DNA from: an uncultured Nostocoides sp.
GTDB taxonomy: Bacteria > Actinomycetota > Actinomycetes > Actinomycetales > Dermatophilaceae
Direction: 5' to 3'
Assembly (NCBI GenBank): GCA_936931335.1
Contig: CAKZIH010000220.1
Coordinates: forward strand, 1 to 31,307
DNA: 31,307 nt
How positions within the stretch are numbered: position 1 is the stretch's first letter; every line of letters begins with the position of its first letter. This document shows, piece after piece, positions 23,843-31,307 of this stretch. The notes beneath the pieces were generated by a model that was given only the letters and a program-made list of their open reading frames with translations, had not been told where the DNA came from and did no database searches. A program made the position numbers and the translations under genes.

Positions 23843-25117
23843 ATGTCGACAATCCGTGCTGCCGGAGCACGCCGACGAGCGCTGGCCGCGGGTATGGCCG
23901 CGACCGCACTGCTGGCCGCCTGCTCGGGCAATGGGGACGGGGCCGGGACAGCGACACCCTCGAACCTGGCCGGCACCACGAGCAGCCAGGCACCCGCGGG
24001 CGACAGTTCCTCCACCGAGACCACCGGCTCCGCAACCCCCACCCCGGAGGGCTCGGAGACGGCGACCTCGTCGACCACGAGCAGCGGCACAACCACGTCC
24101 CCCTCGGACACCGTGCGCTGGAAGGACAATGCGCAGGTCCCCCACCTGTTCTTCCACTCCCTCGTTATCGACGCCAAGAAGGCGTTCGGCGATCCGGAGT
24201 CCGGCCGGGGCTATCTGGACTACATGGTCACCCAGGACGAGTTCGCCAAGATCCTGCAGCAGATCTACGACAACGATTACGTCCTGGTCAGCCCCCACCA
24301 GCTCGCGACCGTGCGCTCCGACGGCTCCCTCAAGCTCACGCCGCTGCGACTGCCGCGCGGCAAGAAGCCGATGGTGATCTCCATCGACGATGTCTCTTAT
24401 TACGAATATATGGACGGTGACGGCTTCCCCACCAAGCTCGTGGTCGCCTCCGACGGCCGGGTGGTGAACAGTTATACGGACGCCGACGGCAAGACCGTCG
24501 AGGGCTCGTATGACGTGATGCCGATGATCGACGACTTCGTGCGCGAGCACCCCGACTTCTCCCACGAAGGTGCCCGGGGTGTCATCGCCCTCACTGGCTA
24601 CAACGGGGTCTTCGGCTATCGCACCTCCAAGCGGGAGTACGCCGGCGAGAACCCCAATATCGACGCGGACATCGCCACCGCCACGCAGGTCGCCGACGCG
24701 CTGAAGAGGGAGGGCTGGGAGTTCGCCTCGCACTCCTGGGGACACATCAACTTCACCGAATCCTCGCTGGGCCGCATTCAGTGGGACAACCAGATGTGGC
24801 AGGAGGAAGTGGCGCCGATCGTCGGCAAGACCGACCTGTTGATCTACCCCTTCGGGGCCGATATCTCCGGCCTGCCCGGGTATGCCGGGGCCAAGTTCGA
24901 CTACCTCAAGGGGCAGGGGTTCTCCTTCTTCTTCAATGTCGACGGCTCGACCCCCGCCTGGGGCCAGGTGGGCAAGGACTACCTGCGGGAAGCTCGGATC
25001 AATATCGACGGCCTGAGCATGAAAGCGGCGCTCGATGGCCGCCGCGTGCTCAAGGAGTTCTTCGACGTCAAGTCCGTGATCGATCCCGCGCGTCCGGCGA
25101 GCATCGCCGGCTCGTGA
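23843..25117 (+). CDS. Secreted lipoprotein with polysaccharide-deacetylase (NodB-like) domain
   Basis: A 424-residue exported lipoprotein. The signal has an Arg-rich n-region and lipobox LLAAC with Cys27 as lipidation site. Residues 28-95 are a Ser/Thr/Pro-rich linker as found in wall-spanning proteins. The catalytic domain has the NodB motif-1 aspartates D182-D183 (ISIDDVSYY in place of TFDDG), motif 2 H297-x3-H301 (ASHSWGH) and a motif-3-like YPFGADIS. It would remove acetyl groups from peptidoglycan or another polysaccharide outside the membrane. ATG 23843 follows a purine-rich GGGGGGAGA. Confidence 0.85.
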   Translation: MSTIRAAGARRRALAAGMAATALLAACSGNGDGAGTATPSNLAGTTSSQAPAGDSSSTETTGSATPTPEGSETATSSTTSSGTTTSPSDTVRWKDNAQVPHLFFHSLVIDAKKAFGDPESGRGYLDYMVTQDEFAKILQQIYDNDYVLVSPHQLATVRSDGSLKLTPLRLPRGKKPMVISIDDVSYYEYMDGDGFPTKLVVASDGRVVNSYTDADGKTVEGSYDVMPMIDDFVREHPDFSHEGARGVIALTGYNGVFGYRTSKREYAGENPNIDADIATATQVADALKREGWEFASHSWGHINFTESSLGRIQWDNQMWQEEVAPIVGKTDLLIYPFGADISGLPGYAGAKFDYLKGQGFSFFFNVDGSTPAWGQVGKDYLREARINIDGLSMKAALDGRRVLKEFFDVKSVIDPARPASIAGS

Positions 25118-25146
25118 CGTCCTGACTGACCGCGGGGTCGAGTGAC

Positions 25147-26766
25147 CTAGCCGAGGTCCAGGGTGCTCCCGGTCCACGTATGCCGCAGCCGCCGGTCGTG
25201 GCTGGCGATGATCACCGCGCCGGGATAGTCGGGCAGTTGCGCCTCGAGGTCCGTGATCAGGGGCAGCGACAGGTGGTTCGTCGGCTCGTCCAGGATCAGC
25301 ACCTCGGGCTCGCGGGCGAGCATGATGGCCAGTTCGAGCCGGCGCTGCTGCCCGGTGGAGAGCAGGCTCACGGGCCGGTTCACGTCCATACCGGCCAAAA
25401 CGCCCCACGGCAGCAAGGGTTTTCGCTCGGCCACCAGGTCACCGACCGCAGCCCGGTATGCGGTCTCGGCGGTATGCCCGTTCGCCGAGAGGCCCACCGG
25501 GATGCTCAAGCGTGCCGCGGTCCGGGCATAGGGATCCCGCGATGAGGTGCAGCAGGGTGGATTTGCCGGAGCCATTCGGGCCCGTGACGAGCAGCTTGTC
25601 TCCCGACTTGATGCGCAGGGATGTCGGACCCAGCCGGCCGGTCACCGAGACCTCCTCCAGGATGACCACGGCCCCCGATCGGCGGCCGTCGCCAGCCGCG
25701 GGCAAACCGGAAAACCGAAGTGGCTCAGGCGGTTTACGCACCTGATGCTCAGTCAGGTCCAGCAGGCGGCGGCGTGCATCCTGGACTCGCCGACTGACCA
25801 CCTTGGCGTTGCGGTCGCCATAGAACTTCGCCGACATCCGGACCTCGGCCACCAACTCACGGTTGGTATGTCCGTGCGTCTGGTCCGCGCCCACCCGCTC
25901 CCGCAGCCGCTGGAGCTCCTCCTGTTCTTCGCGATACTGCCGTTCCCAGCGGTCCCGGGATCGCGACCGGGCGGCGACATAGTCCGAATAGGTACCGGTG
26001 AATCTCGTCAGCCCGATCCCCGCCTCCGAACCACCCGAGCCCAGTTCGGCGGCATACGCATGGGGCAAGGCGACGGGGTCCAGGTCGACGATGGTGGTGC
26101 TCACCTCGTCCAGGAACGCCCGATCGTGGCTCGCCAGGAGGACCGGCCCGCTCCAGCCCCCCAACACCGCGCGCAGGTAGTCGGTCCCGGCATCGTCGAG
26201 GTGGTTGGTCGGCTCGTCCAGCAGCAGCACGGCGGGCCGGGACAGGAGCGTCCAGGCGAGCGCGAGCCGCGCTCGCTGGCCACCCGAGAGTTCACCGGTG
26301 CGCCGATCCGCGTCCAGTCCCGAAAGACCAAGCCGGGCAACAGTTTCCCCGATGCGGGCATCGGTGTTCCAGACGTCGAGGTGCTCGGCGGTCGCGAGGG
26401 CCCGCTCATACCGCTCTAGGGCCAGGGGGTCGTCACTCGCCACCTCAAGCGCCGCCGCGGCGGCAGTCAACTCAGCTACGGCGGCACGGGATCGGCGACC
26501 GCATCATCCACAGCTTCGCGAACGGTGGCCTCCGCCTGGAACGGCGGCTCTTGGTGGCAGAGACCGACGGGGGCTCGGGCACTGCCCGGCGCGGTGACGC
26601 TCACCGACCCGGCATCGGGCTCGATCAGCCCGGCCGCGACGAGCAGCAGCGTGGACTTGCCGGAACCGTTCTCCCCGATCAGGCCGACGCGTTCGCCACC
26701 GGACACCGTCAGGCTCACATCGGTGAGGACCCGGCGGTCGGCGAAGGAGACCGAGATTCCGTCCAA
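25147..26766 (-). pseudogene. ABC-F family ATPase split by two frameshifts
   Basis: Three consecutive frames make one twin-ATPase ABC-F protein of about 540 residues, the ribosome-acting family that includes antibiotic-protection factors. Segment 1 (26766-26476) has Walker A LIGENGSGKST. Segment 2 (about 26485-25510) has LSGGQRARLALAW, LLLDEPTNHLDD, the ASHDR H-loop, the Arg-rich interdomain linker and a second Walker A TGPNGSGKST. Segment 3 (about 25508-25147) has LSTGQQRRLELAI and LILDEPTNHLS. Adding one base near 26479-26486 and removing one T/A at 25508-25509 restores the frame. No ATG or GTG fits the 5' end; TTG 26766 is only the first usable codon. All catalytic motifs are present, so decay would be recent or the indels are base-calling errors. 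Confidence 0.8.
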
Positions 26767-26970
26767 TCGCAGTTGCGCAGCGGACAGTGGGAGGGAATGC
26801 GGGATGGGGTGAGTCGCGAAAACCTTTGCGTGGCAGGGGTTCTCCCGTGGGGCACCGAAGCCGCTACGCCGGAGATGGAACCTGACTCAGCCGATCACCG
26901 GGACAGTCTGTCAGGTGCCGCATGCTCCGCCAAGCTCTCTTTCCGCCGACCCTCCGGGTGTCGCCGCGTA

Positions 26971-26990
26971 TTGACAACCCATTTTGTCAA
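26971..26990 (+). promoter_or_regulatory. Palindromic operator of the ArsR-type regulator
   Basis: TTGACAA-N6-TTGTCAA is a perfect 7-bp inverted repeat with a six-base AT-rich centre, ending 16 bp before the ATG at 27007. Its left arm also reads as a -35-like TTGACA. ArsR-type dimers bind such sites over their own promoters, so autorepression is likely. The rest of 26767-26970 between the divergent genes shows no other element I can support. Confidence 0.65.
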
Positions 26991-27006
26991 GAGAAGGATG
27001 CATCCC

Positions 27007-27609
27007 ATGGATGCGATCGGTGTGCTCGATCGGCCGCAGTCCGCGGCCCTGGTCCTGGACCCCTTGCGCCGGGCGATCCTTGCCGCCCTCGTCGAGCCAG
27101 GCTCGGCCAGCAGCGTGGGCGCGGCGCTCGACATACCGCGCCAGAAGGTCAACTACCACCTGCGCGCACTGGAGGCGGCTGGCCTGGTCCACGAGGTCGG
27201 CACGCAACAGCGGCGGGGCCTGACCGAGCGTCTGGTCCAGGCAAGTGCTGCTGCGTATGTCGTCTCCCCCGCCGCCCTCGGCGAACTCGCCGGCCGCCCC
27301 GAGCACGCCGATAGGTGGTCGGCGGCATACCTGGTGGCGCTGGGAGCGCGCCTGGTCCGCGAGGTCGGCGAGCTGATGGCGGGTGCCAAACGAGCCGGAC
27401 TACCGGTGTCGACGCTCGCCATCGACACCGAGATCCGCTTCGCCAGCACGGCGGAACGCGCGCAGTTCACCCGCGAATTAGCGCAGACCGTGCGCGACCT
27501 GGCGGCGCGCTACCACGACGAGAACGCCCCCGACGGCCGTTGGCACCGGCTGGTGGTCGCGGCGCACCCGAAACCCGGCAAACCCTTAGTCCCAGAGGAG
27601 AACCCATGA
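27007..27609 (+). CDS. ArsR-type winged-helix transcriptional regulator
   Basis: A 200-residue regulator with an N-terminal winged helix: LVLDPLRRAILAALVEPGSA, then AALDIPRQKVNYHLRALEAAGLVHEVG, then the wing QQRRGLTERLVQ. It is followed by a helical C-terminal half likely used for dimerisation. This is the helix_turn_helix/ArsR class usually paired with SRPBCC proteins. ATG 27007 has AAGG nine bases upstream; ATG 26998 lies on that site and is less likely. It lacks the metal-binding Cys motif of arsenic sensors. Its TGA overlaps the next ATG by four bases (ATGA). Confidence 0.85.
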   Translation: MDAIGVLDRPQSAALVLDPLRRAILAALVEPGSASSVGAALDIPRQKVNYHLRALEAAGLVHEVGTQQRRGLTERLVQASAAAYVVSPAALGELAGRPEHADRWSAAYLVALGARLVREVGELMAGAKRAGLPVSTLAIDTEIRFASTAERAQFTRELAQTVRDLAARYHDENAPDGRWHRLVVAAHPKPGKPLVPEENP

Positions 27610-28376
27610 GCACCGAACCCACCCCCGACACCACCGGCGGCAGCCGTTCGTTCGAGCTCGAGGTTGAGGTCCCCGGAACCCCCGAGGAGGTATGGCGCGC
27701 GGTCGCCACGGGGCCGGGGATGTCCTCCTGGTATGTGCCGACCACGGTCGAGGAGCATGAGGGCGGGGCGACGACGTCCCGGTTCGGGGAGGGCCCAGAG
27801 GGCTCTGTGCCGGGCCGGGTCGCGACCTGGGAGCCGCCGCACCGGGTGGTCTTCGCGGGCGACCCGGGGATGGGTGGGCTGGCGTTCGAGTGGCTCATCG
27901 AGGCTCGCGACGGCGGGAGCTGTGTCGTGCGGCTGATCAACTCCGGCTTCGGCGAGGGGCCGGAGTGGGACGGCCTCTACGACGGGTTGCTGGAAGGGTG
28001 GCCGCTGTTCCTGGAAAACCTGCGGCTGCACCTGCAGCACTTCGCCGACCAGTCCGGGCATGCGATGGTGCCCAGCGCGGACTTGGGCGAGGACGCTTGG
28101 GCGCGGTTGACCGCAGCCTTGGGGTGGCCCGCCGACCCCGCTGTCGGCGACCGGGTCACCGCTGCCAAGGGCGCCCCCACGCTGTCGGGCACGGTCGCCA
28201 CGGCCGGACCCACCCGGGTATGGCTGCGCACCGACCAGCCCGCTCCCGGCACCGCGCTCGTCGCCGTCGAGGGCACCTTGGCCTCGGTATGGGGCTACTT
28301 CTATGGCGATGACGCCGACCAGGTCGCTGCAGCCGAGGGTCCCCGCTGGCGGGCCTGGCTGGACGCGCTCGCCTGA
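27606..28376 (+). CDS. SRPBCC / AHSA1-domain protein
   Basis: A 256-residue protein with an AHSA1-type START-like domain at residues 15-150 (FELEVEVPGTPEEVWRAVAT, then GPGMSSWYVP, then WEPPHRVVFAGDP, then GWPLFLENLRLHLQHF). A further 100-residue C-terminal domain follows. Such proteins bind hydrophobic ligands and often sit behind ArsR regulators, as here, with translational coupling. The last part (AKGAPTLSGTVATAGPTRVW) looks like a second beta domain seen in similar actinobacterial proteins. The ligand is unknown. Confidence 0.85.
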   Translation: MSTEPTPDTTGGSRSFELEVEVPGTPEEVWRAVATGPGMSSWYVPTTVEEHEGGATTSRFGEGPEGSVPGRVATWEPPHRVVFAGDPGMGGLAFEWLIEARDGGSCVVRLINSGFGEGPEWDGLYDGLLEGWPLFLENLRLHLQHFADQSGHAMVPSADLGEDAWARLTAALGWPADPAVGDRVTAAKGAPTLSGTVATAGPTRVWLRTDQPAPGTALVAVEGTLASVWGYFYGDDADQVAAAEGPRWRAWLDALA

Positions 28377-28460
28377 CCACACGAGTTGGGCGCTGCCCAC
28401 CCGATCGGATGCAGATCACCGTGCCCCGGGATCGCCGACAGTTGTCAGGGTTTTGCCGTA

Positions 28461-28494
28461 TTCGTTTTGTTCGTTTGCGCTAGTCTGTGCTACT
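28461..28494 (+). promoter_or_regulatory. Promoter region with direct repeats before the antitoxin gene
   Basis: TTCGTTT occurs at 28461-28467 and again at 28470-28476, nine bases apart, followed by TAGTCT (28481-28486), a candidate -10. The stretch is AT-rich against its surroundings. Antitoxins commonly bind repeats in this position, so these may be its autoregulatory site. The -35 is not clear. Confidence 0.45.
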
Positions 28495-28512
28495 CGCAGA
28501 AGGAGGCAACCA

Positions 28513-29010
28513 ATGGGCCGTTCCGCGGCGGCGCCGGCACCGCATACCTACGTCCCCGAGGCTGACGGCGACGCGCAAATTGTTGATTTCGTCCGTGCTC
28601 TTGAAGCCCATGGGACTCACGTCCCCCCAGCCATGCCCACGCTCGTGGCCGGAGACGGGACGCGCATGGAACTGCCCGCGGCCATGTATGACGCCCTCAA
28701 GCAGGTAGCCGAGGCATTGGCCGCCGGTATGGGCGTGACCGTCGCCCCACTCAACGCTCTCCTGACGACACAGGAGGCGGCCGACTACCTGGGCATCTCG
28801 CGCCCGACCCTGGTCAGGATGCTCGAGCGGGGCGACCTGCCAATGGAGAAACCGAGCCGCCACCGCCTCGTGCGCCTGAACGACCTAGTGGCGTTCCAGG
28901 AGCGACAGCGTGCCGCTCGTCAACGCGTGCTCTCCGACATGCAGGAACAGAGTCATCTCGACGGGCTCTACGACGCAACCGATGGGCCGCCACCGCCGGA
29001 GATCAGCTAG
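28513..29010 (+). CDS. Excisionase/MerR-type HTH antitoxin
   Basis: A 165-residue protein with a C-terminal excisionase-family DNA-binding domain: LLTTQEAADYLGISRPTLVRML, then RGDLPMEKPSRHRLVRLNDLVAFQERQRAARQ. The N-terminal part (ALKQVAEALAAGMGVTVAP) and overall length match antitoxins that precede PIN-domain toxins in actinobacteria. ATG 28513 follows AAGGAGG. Immediately after its TAG only the tail of a PIN toxin remains (see 29007-29183), so it appears to be an orphan antitoxin. It could also still act as an ordinary repressor. Confidence 0.8.
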   Translation: MGRSAAAPAPHTYVPEADGDAQIVDFVRALEAHGTHVPPAMPTLVAGDGTRMELPAAMYDALKQVAEALAAGMGVTVAPLNALLTTQEAADYLGISRPTLVRMLERGDLPMEKPSRHRLVRLNDLVAFQERQRAARQRVLSDMQEQSHLDGLYDATDGPPPPEIS

Positions 29011-29183
29011 ACCTTCACCCGCATCAGGTTGCCATGGCCCTAGCCGGGCAGATCAATGACGCTAAACGACCTGCACTCACCAAGACTGATCTTCTCAACA
29101 GGCTGGTGCGATCCGGCGTGCCGGGTTTCGCCGCTGAGGCGGGTCGGCTCGAGCTCCCGCTCGGCGGCCACGTCAGCTTATGA
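29007..29183 (+). pseudogene. C-terminal remnant of a PIN-domain toxin
   Basis: A start-less frame overlapping the antitoxin's stop encodes about 58 residues: LDLHPHQVAMALAGQINDAK, then RPALTKTDLLNRLVRSGVPG, then FAAEAGRL. This is the tail seen in PIN toxins that partner such antitoxins (D-L-D-P..V, then NPP.T..DLLDRL...G.P.FA). The first roughly 130 residues, with all catalytic acidic residues, are missing. The join sits exactly at the antitoxin's 3' end, which suggests a deletion that removed the nuclease but spared the antitoxin. Assignment rests on remembered family pattern. Confidence 0.6.
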
Positions 29184-29652
29184 CCTGCATCTCAGCGGGC
29201 TCAAGGCCGCCAAGGTCGGAGCGGGGGATGGCCCATACGTCGACGGTGTAGGGCGCCCAGGCGCAGTTCACCTTCTTGTCGCGGGAGACGCGAAACCGCA
29301 GCGCCTTCTCCTTCGGCGCGAAGTCCACTCGCGACGCCGCCATGCAGTTGTCGTAGCCGCCGACGACGAGGATCGAGGTGGCGAGGTCGGCTCCGGCCAC
29401 CTGGGACCAGTCGAGATCCGGGGCGCGGGAGCGCAGGGCGGTGCGCTGCGCGGCGTCGACGACGAGGACCGGGTGGTTCCTGGCCACCAGCCCCGTCAGC
29501 GTCTCCAAGCTCAGATGCGAGTCCTGCCGCCAGCTCTGCACGATCCGACCGACACTGACCTCGGATTCACGCTGATCGTCGCCCGAGCCGGAACACGCCG
29601 CCAGCGCAAGCGCACAGACCACTGCGGCCGACAGCAGCGAGCGGGGCGCCAT
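29173..29652 (-). CDS. Small secreted lipoprotein of unknown function
   Basis: A 159-residue exported protein: signal MAPRSLLSAAVVCALALAAC with the lipobox LAAC, then a soluble domain (VGRIVQSWRQDSHLSLETLT, TSILVVGGYDNCMAASRVDF, DKKVNCAWAPYTVDVWAIPR). Two further cysteines may form a disulfide. ATG 29652 was preferred over 29664 because GGTGGGG precedes it and the signal is then of normal length. It lies 39 bp after the siderophore-interacting gene on the same strand. Its end overlaps the toxin remnant by a few bases on the other strand. Confidence 0.75.
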   Translation of the reverse strand: MAPRSLLSAAVVCALALAACSGSGDDQRESEVSVGRIVQSWRQDSHLSLETLTGLVARNHPVLVVDAAQRTALRSRAPDLDWSQVAGADLATSILVVGGYDNCMAASRVDFAPKEKALRFRVSRDKKVNCAWAPYTVDVWAIPRSDLGGLEPAEMQVIS

Positions 29653-29691
29653 CTGCCCCACCATACGGCGATGGCCGCCGCCCCACCCGCC

Positions 29692-30606
29692 TCAACCTCG
29701 AGCCGACCCCAGCTTCCAGTAGCCACTGAACAGGATCCGCCGCCGGTCCACCCCGGCGTCGACGAGCAGCCGGCGGCCCGCGGTGATCAGGCCGGACTCA
29801 CCGCATACCCAGGCGTAATCGACCGACTGCCCAGCGGACAACCGCGCCTGCAGCGCCGGGAGCACCAGCGCACCCGGTTCGGCGCCGCCCCGCTCGTGCA
29901 CGCTCACCCCGGCCGGCAGGCTCTCCGCACCGACCGCGGCGACGCTCGGCACCTCGATGTGCACCTCGACGTCCTCGGCCGGCCATCCCCACCCATCGGA
30001 CTCCAGGATCGCCGCGAGTGCCGGGAGCGCGGTCTCGTCGGCCACCAGCAAGCGCCGGCGCGCGGATCCGCCCGGGTGATAGCAGGAGCCACCCCCGCGA
30101 AATCCGGCCTCGTCTCCCACCGTCGCCGCGGCCGCCCACCGGGCCCCGGGCGCCCAGCCAGCCCCGGCCGTATGCAGCGCCGCCGCCCCCTCACCTTCGG
30201 CCGGCACACCGGGCGACGCCTCGACCTCATGGCCGACGATGTCCACATCGATCTCGGCCAGTTCCGGGCGGTGCGCGCGAATCGTGTACCAGCGCAACCC
30301 CGGTGCCACCTCGGCGGGCATCTCCGCGATCGCGGCGCGGACATCACGACGGCCGTCCGGCGGCAACACCAGCGACCCATTCGCGCCCGGCATCAACAGA
30401 CCGAAGTATTCATCCGGCCCGGTCAGCTCGAAGGTCCGCAACTCCGGCGCGGTGAAGGTGATTCGGCGCATCGCGGTGCCGAGCATCCGCACGCCGGTGA
30501 CCCGCATCCGGAATTGCACATTGTCGCGGCGCACCACGGTGCGCGCGGCCATCGCCCGGGAGGCCAGCTGATAGGCCTCCGCGCGCACACTCTCGACCAA
30601 TTTCAT
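29692..30606 (-). CDS. Siderophore-interacting protein (ferric-siderophore flavoreductase)
   Basis: A 304-residue cytoplasmic flavoprotein of the SIP/ViuB family that releases iron from imported ferric siderophores. Residues 35-140 form the FAD-binding barrel (TGVRMLGTAMRRITFTAPEL, then GPDEYFGLLMPG, then LRWYTIRAHRPE with the R-x-Y-[ST] FAD motif). Residues 185-300 form the NAD(P)H lobe (RRLLVADETALPALAAILES and VDYAWVCGESGLI, ending in the family's RRILFSGYWKLG). Its ATG overlaps the stop of the ATPase gene (ATGA), so both are one iron-uptake operon. Confidence 0.92.
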   Translation of the reverse strand: MKLVESVRAEAYQLASRAMAARTVVRRDNVQFRMRVTGVRMLGTAMRRITFTAPELRTFELTGPDEYFGLLMPGANGSLVLPPDGRRDVRAAIAEMPAEVAPGLRWYTIRAHRPELAEIDVDIVGHEVEASPGVPAEGEGAAALHTAGAGWAPGARWAAAATVGDEAGFRGGGSCYHPGGSARRRLLVADETALPALAAILESDGWGWPAEDVEVHIEVPSVAAVGAESLPAGVSVHERGGAEPGALVLPALQARLSAGQSVDYAWVCGESGLITAGRRLLVDAGVDRRRILFSGYWKLGSARG

Positions 30607-31307
30607 CGCCGTTCTCCATTCTCTTGTGGCTGTCCCGACCCGGGTAGCACCACCGGCGTGCCGGTCCCCGGGTCGGTGATCACCCGGCAGTCGATCCCAA
30701 ATACCTCGCGCACCGTCTGCGGGGTGACCACCTGCACCGGGTCGCCGACGGCGACCACCCGGCCCCGCGACATACCGATGACGTGGTCGGCATAGCGCGC
30801 AGCCATTCCCAGGTCGTGCAGCACCATGACCACCGTCGTGCCCCGGGTCCGGTTGAGCGAACGCACCAGGTCGAGGACCTCCACCTGATGTGCCAGGTCG
30901 AGGAAGGATGTGGGTTCGTCGAGCAACAGCACCCGGGTGTTCTGGGCCAGAACCATCGCGATCCAGACTCGCTGACGCTGCCCGCCGGAGAGTTCGTCGA
31001 CCAGGGCGTCGGCGAGGCCGGCGGTGTCGGTCTGCTCGAGCGCCTCGGTCACCGCGTGCTCGTCCTGCGCGCTCCACCGGCTGAACATCCCCCGATAGGG
31101 ATGCCGGCCGCGCTCGACGAGCTCGCGCACGCGCACCCCCTCGGGAACGACCGGGCTCTGCGGCAACAGGCCGAGCACCTTGGCCAGTTCCTTGCTTCCG
31201 TATGCGGTGACCCCCCGCCCCCCAAGTCGCACCTCACCGGCGCGCGCCGGCAGCAGCCGCCCCAGGCCGCGCAGCAGCGTGGACTTGCCGCAGCCATTGG
31301 GTCCGAT
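30603..31307 (-). CDS. Iron-siderophore ABC transporter ATPase, FecE/FhuC type (5' end off window)
   Basis: The last 234 residues of an ATPase that powers Fe-siderophore import. The window edge falls at Walker A (GPNGCGKSTLLRGLGRLLPA). Then follow the Q-loop region LGLLPQSPVVPEGVRVRELV with GRHPYRG, the signature LSGGQRQRVWIAMVLAQ, Walker B VLLLDEPTSFLDLAHQ and the H-loop VLHDLGMAARYADH. The GRxP and FLDLAHQ variants are typical of FecE/FhuC rather than other ABC classes. The permease and binding protein presumably lie beyond 31307. Confidence 0.95.
   Translation of the reverse strand: MGPNGCGKSTLLRGLGRLLPARAGEVRLGGRGVTAYGSKELAKVLGLLPQSPVVPEGVRVRELVERGRHPYRGMFSRWSAQDEHAVTEALEQTDTAGLADALVDELSGGQRQRVWIAMVLAQNTRVLLLDEPTSFLDLAHQVEVLDLVRSLNRTRGTTVVMVLHDLGMAARYADHVIGMSRGRVVAVGDPVQVVTPQTVREVFGIDCRVITDPGTGTPVVLPGSGQPQENGERR

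Noticed and set aside
29056..30795. A 579-codon plus-strand frame opposite the lipoprotein and siderophore-interacting genes
   Set aside because: The minus strand carries clear SIP, ATPase and lipoprotein motifs; the plus frame is low-complexity and motif-free.
1..31307. CRISPR arrays, tRNA or rRNA genes, riboswitches
   Set aside because: No regularly spaced direct repeats, cloverleaf, rRNA signature or known aptamer consensus was found on either strand.

Overview
The window is high-GC (about 70% by eye) and strongly third-position-GC biased. Codon use, a complete respiratory narGHJI cluster, an F420-type nitroreductase-family protein, a RibD-like reductase and leaderless-looking starts all suggest an actinomycete. 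A Micrococcales member such as Intrasporangiaceae/Dermatophilaceae would fit, but that rank is a guess. No rRNA, tRNA or CRISPR array was seen.

Layout. 1-309: 3' end of an IS256-type insertion sequence. 532-2710: an alpha/beta-hydrolase-LuxR regulator that lacks its nucleophile, a DsrE-like protein and a carboxymuconolactone decarboxylase/AhpD-like protein. 2909-3872 (-): a RibD-like reductase broken by an in-frame TAG, and a TPR protein. 4035-14649: the nitrate-respiration island. Two different NarK transporters run leftward. A cysteine-bearing HTH regulator runs rightward and overlaps narG by 4 bp, followed by narH, narJ and narI. 14654-14944 (-): a small membrane gene with an in-frame TAG. 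15018-17570: an MFS transporter and a fatty-acid-hydroxylase/sterol-desaturase-type membrane protein. 17694-18658: a DUF2975-like membrane protein plus Cro/YozG-type repressor cassette, with a clear operator and terminator. 18711-20107 (-): a TIGR02588/TIGR02587-type membrane pair. 20143-21704: two unrecognised genes, the second with two compensating frameshifts. 21720-23015 (-): a class V aminotransferase and a TetR C-terminal remnant. 23040-25117: a nitroreductase-family protein and a polysaccharide-deacetylase lipoprotein. 25147-26766 (-): an ABC-F ATPase in three frames. 26971-28376: an ArsR regulator with its palindromic operator, coupled to an SRPBCC/AHSA1 protein. 28513-29183: an excisionase-type antitoxin followed directly by only the C-terminal tail of a PIN toxin. 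29173-31307 (-): a lipoprotein, a siderophore-interacting flavoreductase and the start of a Fe-siderophore ABC ATPase.

How it works together. The island would import nitrate (NasA/NarK1-type symporter), exchange nitrate for nitrite (NarK2-type antiporter) and reduce nitrate at a membrane NarGHI complex matured by NarJ. A candidate Fe-S-sensing repressor is encoded in the same transcript as the enzyme.

Around 3-15 kb the respiratory genes are clean. The flanking accessory genes carry two in-frame stops, five inferred single-base indels and two truncations. This is either genuine decay or residual homopolymer-length errors, and reads would decide. No convincing wholly new multi-gene system is visible. 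The best leads are the nar-linked regulator, the disarmed toxin-antitoxin locus and the two unknown genes at 20.1-21.7 kb.
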